Shown here: one piece after another, positions 5,875 to 8,950 of the stretch | Layout: the number at the start of each line of letters is the position of its first letter | How positions within the stretch are numbered: the first letter of the stretch is position 1 | Source of the DNA: JBEKTY01 sp049515555 | GTDB taxonomy: Bacteria; Planctomycetota; Planctomycetia; Pirellulales; Thermoguttaceae | Length of the DNA: 8,950 bases | Assembly: GCA_049515555.1 (NCBI GenBank) | Contig: JBEKTY010000251.1 | Span: 1-8,950 of the forward strand | Direction: 5' to 3' | Position numbers and translations under genes: made by a program | The notes under the pieces: generated by a model | Databases searched by the model: none | Seen by the model: the letters and a program-made list of their open reading frames with translations, nothing else | What the model was told of the DNA's origin: nothing

Positions 5875-6120
5875 CTATATGCCGCGCACCCGGCGGACCT
5901 CTTCGATCGGGATGTCCCCGCTTTCCTTGGCCCTGGCCTCCAGGAAGGACATGAACTTGTCGCTCCCGCCCAATGTGGCGACCTCTCGATCGAAATCGTC
6001 CGCCTGTTCGAGAAGGAAATCCTCTCCCGTGGCCGAGTGGATCAGAACCGCTTCCGACTTCGCCAGCGTGAGCACCTCGCTGAGCGAGTGCTGCCCCTCC
6101 CGGAGATCTACCGTTTTCAT
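5875..6120 (-). CDS. Phd/YefM-like antitoxin of a type II toxin-antitoxin pair
   Basis: This 81-residue acidic protein is weakly similar to the Phd/YefM group. The N-terminal part (1-40, starting MKTVDLREGQHSLSEVLTLA) has the usual beta-helix layout in which 'hLSEhL' precedes a strand such as AVLIHSATGEDFLLEQ. This region would bind operator DNA as a dimer. The C-terminal part (FMSFLEARAKESGDIPIEEVRR, roughly 57-77) would be the helix that wraps the toxin. Its ATG overlaps the toxin stop by four bases (ATGA at 6120-6117), so translation is probably coupled. Antitoxins of this kind usually repress their own operon. The family assignment rests on pattern, size and the neighbouring toxin. Confidence 0.75.
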   Translation of the reverse strand: MKTVDLREGQHSLSEVLTLAKSEAVLIHSATGEDFLLEQADDFDREVATLGGSDKFMSFLEARAKESGDIPIEEVRRVRGI

Positions 6121-6410
6121 ATCTCAGCCCTTTGCCCACGTATGAACAACTCGTTGTGCACCTTGTGGCCCACCGCCAACAGCCGGACGAGTCCTTCTGG
6201 TCGGGCCTCGTAGAAGACCCGGTACTCCCCGACTTTCAGTTCCCAAGGCGCCAACGGATTCGGCCGCAATTGCTTGCGCCTCTTGCTCTTCACGTTTGCG
6301 TCGACGCCCAGGAACCGCCGGATGGCACCGAGGATGATCTTCTGCTCGCGGACCGTGAAGTACGCCAGGTCCCGGTCCGCGCTTGGGACAAGCGTGAACT
6401 TGAACTTCAT
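6117..6410 (-). CDS. RelE/ParE-family toxin
   Basis: This 97-residue basic protein has the RelE/ParE fold pattern: an N-terminal strand MKFKFTLVPSADRDL, two helices (roughly 12-35) with a very basic turn KSKRRKQLR (41-49), then the strands WELKVGEYRVFYEA (56-69) and LVRLLAVGHKVHNELFI (74-90). Such proteins either cut mRNA on the ribosome (RelE) or poison gyrase (ParE); which one cannot be decided here. It is the first gene of the pair, ahead of its antitoxin, the reverse of the commonest order but known from HigBA-like modules. No strong Shine-Dalgarno precedes ATG 6410. A promoter candidate placed for leaderless transcription lies just upstream. Confidence 0.8.
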   Translation of the reverse strand: MKFKFTLVPSADRDLAYFTVREQKIILGAIRRFLGVDANVKSKRRKQLRPNPLAPWELKVGEYRVFYEARPEGLVRLLAVGHKVHNELFIRGQRAEI

Positions 6411-6416
6411 GCTTTG

Positions 6417-6445
6417 AGCCTACCACCGTCCTGAGCATCTGGCAA
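6417..6445 (-). promoter_or_regulatory. Candidate promoter of the toxin-antitoxin operon
   Basis: On the - strand TTGCCA (6445-6440, five of six -35 bases) is separated by exactly 17 bases from TAGGCT (6422-6417, a poor -10). The toxin ATG starts six bases after the -10, so transcription would begin at or next to the start codon, giving a leaderless message. The poor -10 keeps confidence low. Confidence 0.25.
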
Positions 6446-6469
6446 CCCATCGTCGGGTCGGACAATCGC

Positions 6470-6494
6470 AGTGCGGCCCAGCCCTTGCCGCATT
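6470..6494. repeat. Inverted repeat downstream of the HAD hydrolase gene
   Basis: AGTGCGGC (6470-6477) pairs with GCCGCATT (6487-6494), eight pairs including one wobble, across a 9-base loop. It lies 20 bases after the HAD stop on the - strand and before the toxin gene, so it may mark the end of the HAD transcript. No T-run follows. Confidence 0.35.
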
Positions 6495-6514
6495 CTGACC
6501 ACCCACCCTTCCTT

Positions 6515-7381
6515 CTACTCCACCACCGGCCAGGGTGGCCGGTCGGGCAAACAGCGGTCGAACTCGGCCAGCAGCTCGGCCTGGTACTGGCCGGCGAACG
6601 TGCCGGCGAGGAAGCGGTCGATGCCTTCGTCGAACAGCCGCTTCCAGCTTGCCTCTTCCGCGCCGGGGTTGATGGGGAAGAACAGGGCGTGGTTGGCCAC
6701 GGCCGCCTTGTGGTCGCCCGGGGCGTCGCCGACCATCAGCGCATGTTGGGGCGGGTACTTCTGGGCCTCGCCCAGGAATTCCTTCTTCGTGCCGCTCTCC
6801 TGGCCGCAGATGGCGACCACGTACTTGGCCAGGTCGTGCTCGGCCCATTCCCGCTGCAAGGCATCCTGGGGCGTGGCCGAGACAACCAGCACGTCGGCCC
6901 GCGGAAAGAGTTTCTCCAGGCACTCGCGGACGAAGGGAAAGGGGGGCACGCCGTGCACCATCTCTTCCACCGCCCGGTTGATCGCCCGCGACCACTCCAG
7001 CGTGTGCCGCAAATCCGGATCGCCCGTGGCCTGCACAATTTTCTCGAGGGCCGGGTTGCCCAGCTTGGGCTCGCGGGCAATCCAATCGCGGAGCGGCTGC
7101 GGGATGCGCACCGTAACGCCGCGGGCCCGCACCTCCGGCCGCCGGGCCGTCCACTCCAACTCCTCGACCAGCGCCGGAAAGCGGTTCACCCCCCGGCTCT
7201 TGGAATACAGGTTTACGAAGTCGCAGGCCTCGCGGGCATACTTGCTCACCCCTTGCAGGCCCCAATACTGCACCGTGTTCGGCGTGAAGCATTCCTTCTG
7301 CTTCAGTTCCATGGTGTCGAATGCGCAGCCGTCGGAATCGATCCCGACCAGGTAGTCGTACTTCGGCGTAATATTCAGCAT
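6515..7381 (-). CDS. Cytoplasmic HAD-superfamily hydrolase of unknown substrate
   Basis: The 288-residue protein has no signal peptide. HAD motifs: motif I GIDSDGCAFDT (13-23; D15, D17), motif II VVSATP (166-171; S168), a motif III Lys (K199 or K200 in GTKKEFL) and motif IV MVGDAPGDHKAA (216-227; D219, D223). A long, mainly helical cap of about 140 residues lies between motifs I and II. Phosphate ester hydrolysis is the likely chemistry. The Cys-Ala pair after the DSDG is unusual compared with the common DGT(L/I). It follows the phosphofructokinase gene on the same strand with a 67-base gap holding a perfect palindrome, so a link to sugar phosphates is possible but inferred. The ATG at 7381 has only a distant AGGG upstream. 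Confidence 0.8.
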   Translation of the reverse strand: MLNITPKYDYLVGIDSDGCAFDTMELKQKECFTPNTVQYWGLQGVSKYAREACDFVNLYSKSRGVNRFPALVEELEWTARRPEVRARGVTVRIPQPLRDWIAREPKLGNPALEKIVQATGDPDLRHTLEWSRAINRAVEEMVHGVPPFPFVRECLEKLFPRADVLVVSATPQDALQREWAEHDLAKYVVAICGQESGTKKEFLGEAQKYPPQHALMVGDAPGDHKAAVANHALFFPINPGAEEASWKRLFDEGIDRFLAGTFAGQYQAELLAEFDRCLPDRPPWPVVE

Positions 7382-7408
7382 TATTGGTCAGCCCTAACGT
7401 CTTGATCG

Positions 7409-7439
7409 CCGCTCGCGAAGCGGCACACGGCGTGTGCCG
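7409..7439. repeat. Two overlapping hairpins between pfp and the HAD gene
   Basis: CGGCACAC (7421-7428), loop GGC, GTGTGCCG (7432-7439) is a perfect 8-base stem. CCGCT (7409-7413), loop CGCGA, AGCGG (7419-7423) shares bases 7421-7423 with it, so the two hairpins exclude one another. They lie just downstream of the phosphofructokinase stop (7449-7451). No T-run follows on the - strand. Confidence 0.5.
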
Positions 7440-7448
7440 GATACATTG

Positions 7449-8741
7449 TCACCTCTGGCGATCGGCTTGGGGGACATACTTGGGAAGCTTCGGCTGGGCA
7501 TAGATCGGGGCGAAGCGGGCCAGCCGCTGCCGGCCGTCGACCAGCGGCAGGGCGATCATGTCGTTGCCCACCAGCGGCCGGGCGTAGCGCAGGAAATCGT
7601 CGGTCACGTCGCAGCCGCCCGGCGCGATCCATTGGGCCGGGAAGGTCCGCTCGCTGTTGGCCACCTCGGCCAACGGCACCCGGTCGTAGCGGACGCTATA
7701 CGCCCGGCCCGGATTGCGGAGAATCGTGGCCATCGAACCGCCGTGGCCCGAAACGGCCAGCTCCAGCGCCGTTTGCCCAAGGGCGTAGGCCTCGTCCAGG
7801 TCGACCGGCGAGGCGTAGGCCATCGAGTGCCGCTGGTCGGTGCCGGCCACGTTGCCCCGCGCGGCGCCCTTCGCCGCCAGCCCCGAGTCATTGAGATAAT
7901 TCACGATGGTCTGGGCCACGCTGGCCCGGCTGGAGCCGAAGGCGGTGTGCCCGAAGGCGTCTTGCACCTTGCCCAGGTCGCCCACGTCGAACCCCTCGCT
8001 GACCACCACCAGGCATCGGCCCGAGCGGCGCAACTGGTCGTTGATCTGCTCGACCATCTGCTCCAGCGTGCACTGGCCCTCGGCCAGGTAGATTTGCAGC
8101 GGCATTTCCCGCTCCGGATCGGCCAACCGGGCCGCCGCCGGAATGAACCCGATCTTCCGGCCCATCGCCTGCAACACTAGCACGGGGTCGGCCGGAGACG
8201 AGCCGGCGTTCTCCTCGTTGGCGTTCTGCACCATGTGCATCCAGTACTTGGCCACCGAGCCGTAGCCGGGCGTGTGATCGATCAGCCGAAACTCGCTGTC
8301 GCCCACGTCGTTGTCGATGGTCTTGGGCACGCCCACGGCCACCAGCTCCAGCCCCCGCTCATGGGCCAAAGCGGCGATCTTGTTGGCCGTATCCATCGAG
8401 TCGTTGCCGCCGATGTACAGGAAATAGCCCACCTCGTGAGCTCGCAGCACTTCGATCACCCGCTCGAAATCCTCCTGCTGCCCCTTCTTCAGCTTGTAGC
8501 GGCAGGTGCCGATCGAGCCGGCCGCGGGCGTGAACCGCAGCAGGGCCACCTCCTCGGCCGCCTGCGCCGACAGGTCGAGCAACTCCTCCTTGAGCACGCC
8601 CTCGATGCCGTGCCGGGCCCCATAGACCCGGCCCACCGCATGCAAGTCTCGCGCCGCCTCCAGAATGCCCTGCAGGCTGCTGTTGATCACCGGCGTCGGG
8701 CCGCCGCTCTGGGCGACCACCAGATTGCGAGCCGCGTCCAT
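7449..8741 (-). CDS. pfp: Pyrophosphate-dependent 6-phosphofructokinase
   Basis: The 430-residue protein phosphorylates fructose 6-phosphate to the 1,6-bisphosphate, or runs reversibly with pyrophosphate, in glycolysis/gluconeogenesis. The PfkA-family landmarks are the N-terminal loop AQSGGPTPVINSSL (10-23), YGARHGIEG (40-48), YIGGNDSMDT (109-118), GVPKTIDND (137-145; catalytic D143), HTPGYGS (156-162), MGR (193-195) and SEGF (248-251). Two residues that separate donors, Asp 114 (Gly in ATP enzymes) and Lys 140 (Gly in ATP enzymes), are both of the pyrophosphate type. GGND rather than GGDD points to a less studied subgroup, perhaps the XF0274-like or mixed-substrate group. An in-frame TTG at 8759 would add six residues; ATG 8741 is chosen for its GAGGTG site. 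A good promoter lies about 40-70 bases upstream. Confidence 0.92.
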   Translation of the reverse strand: MDAARNLVVAQSGGPTPVINSSLQGILEAARDLHAVGRVYGARHGIEGVLKEELLDLSAQAAEEVALLRFTPAAGSIGTCRYKLKKGQQEDFERVIEVLRAHEVGYFLYIGGNDSMDTANKIAALAHERGLELVAVGVPKTIDNDVGDSEFRLIDHTPGYGSVAKYWMHMVQNANEENAGSSPADPVLVLQAMGRKIGFIPAAARLADPEREMPLQIYLAEGQCTLEQMVEQINDQLRRSGRCLVVVSEGFDVGDLGKVQDAFGHTAFGSSRASVAQTIVNYLNDSGLAAKGAARGNVAGTDQRHSMAYASPVDLDEAYALGQTALELAVSGHGGSMATILRNPGRAYSVRYDRVPLAEVANSERTFPAQWIAPGGCDVTDDFLRYARPLVGNDMIALPLVDGRQRLARFAPIYAQPKLPKYVPQADRQR

Positions 8742-8744
8742 AAG

Positions 8745-8750
8745 CACCTC
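8745..8750 (-). promoter_or_regulatory. Shine-Dalgarno fixing the pfp start
   Basis: GAGGTG on the - strand lies three bases before ATG 8741, and five bases if counted from the GAGG core. The alternative TTG 8759 has no comparable site. Confidence 0.6.
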
Positions 8751-8782
8751 AAAACCCAAGCCGGGTCCAGACGAAAAGCCCT

Positions 8783-8811
8783 ATTTTAGCGGCGGCCGAA
8801 GGGGTGGGCAA
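8783..8811 (-). promoter_or_regulatory. Candidate sigma-70 promoter of pfp
   Basis: On the - strand TTGCCC (8811-8806, four of six) and TAAAAT (8788-8783, five of six) are separated by exactly 17 bases. Transcription would start near 8776, leaving a leader of about 35 bases before ATG 8741. This is the best promoter match in the window. Confidence 0.5.
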
Positions 8812-8950
8812 TGAGGGGAGGGGATGAGCAGCAGTTCCGCAACCGGGACAGAGTTGGGGTGGAAGTGGCAGCAAGAAAGCGTTTGGGGGCCTTAGTTTGT
8901 GTTGAAAGGCCGAGACAGTCACGGCAGCGGGCATTTTCCGAGGCGGTTGG
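8812..8950. other. Unassigned end of window upstream of pfp
   Basis: No gene is supported here. An ATG at 8811-8813 on the + strand opens a frame of about 46 codons that runs off the window, but its codons lack the G/C-ending bias of the genuine genes and it has no clear ribosome site. A 61-residue frame on the - strand overlaps the pfp promoter and start and is rejected. Confidence 0.5.

Noticed and set aside
5734..6213. 159-residue open frame on the + strand across the antitoxin
   Set aside because: It covers a non-coding spacer and the antitoxin/toxin genes in antisense and matches no family.
6485..7405. 306-residue open frame on the + strand opposite the HAD gene
   Set aside because: The - strand frame carries all four HAD motifs; the antisense frame has none.
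8749..8934. 61-residue gene on the - strand upstream of pfp
   Set aside because: It overlaps the pfp promoter, Shine-Dalgarno and start, and its Pro-rich translation looks non-coding.

Overview
The window is GC-rich bacterial chromosome with nine recognisable genes and, probably, the tail of a tenth. The gene types point to a planctomycete, perhaps of the Pirellulales kind: an exported DUF1080 protein, a pyrophosphate-type phosphofructokinase, a YjmF-like SDR, and spacers full of short tandem and inverted repeats. This assignment is inferred from gene content and style, because no taxonomic marker gene is present.

Layout. The left part (1-2147) reads on the + strand. It holds a possible partial 3' end of an upstream gene (2-94), a secreted DUF1080 / 3-keto-disaccharide hydrolase-like protein (221-805), a 304-base spacer with two strong inverted repeats, and an exported HAD-superfamily phosphatase (1110-2147). 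The rest (2187-8741) reads on the - strand. In order of transcription it runs: pyrophosphate-dependent phosphofructokinase (8741-7449), a cytoplasmic HAD hydrolase (7381-6515), a toxin-first RelE/Phd toxin-antitoxin pair (6410-5875), 6-phosphogluconate dehydrogenase (about 5716-4307), an SDR oxidoreductase resembling YjmF/UxuB-type fructuronate reductases (4099-3320) and a tRNA-dihydrouridine synthase (3200-2187). The two blocks converge at 2147/2187.

How the genes fit together. Phosphofructokinase, Gnd and the SDR suggest central sugar, pentose-phosphate and uronate/gluconate metabolism, and the exported DUF1080 protein would fit saccharide degradation outside the cytoplasm. The spacers of 67 to 207 bases argue against one tight operon. 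Only the toxin-antitoxin genes overlap (4 bases).

Points of note. (1) gnd has no ordinary start codon upstream of its conserved first beta strand: the frame is open back to a stop at 5744-5746 and offers only a rare ATT. (2) A 46-base near-perfect hairpin with a GAAA tetraloop lies at 919-964. (3) Nearly every spacer carries its own small repeat: 7-base tandems, a 7-base-repeat palindrome, an 8-base tandem, a REP-like inverted pair and short GC-rich palindromes. No CRISPR, tRNA, rRNA or insertion sequence was seen. No clearly new multi-gene system was found. The strongest unexplained signals are the non-coding elements and the gnd start.
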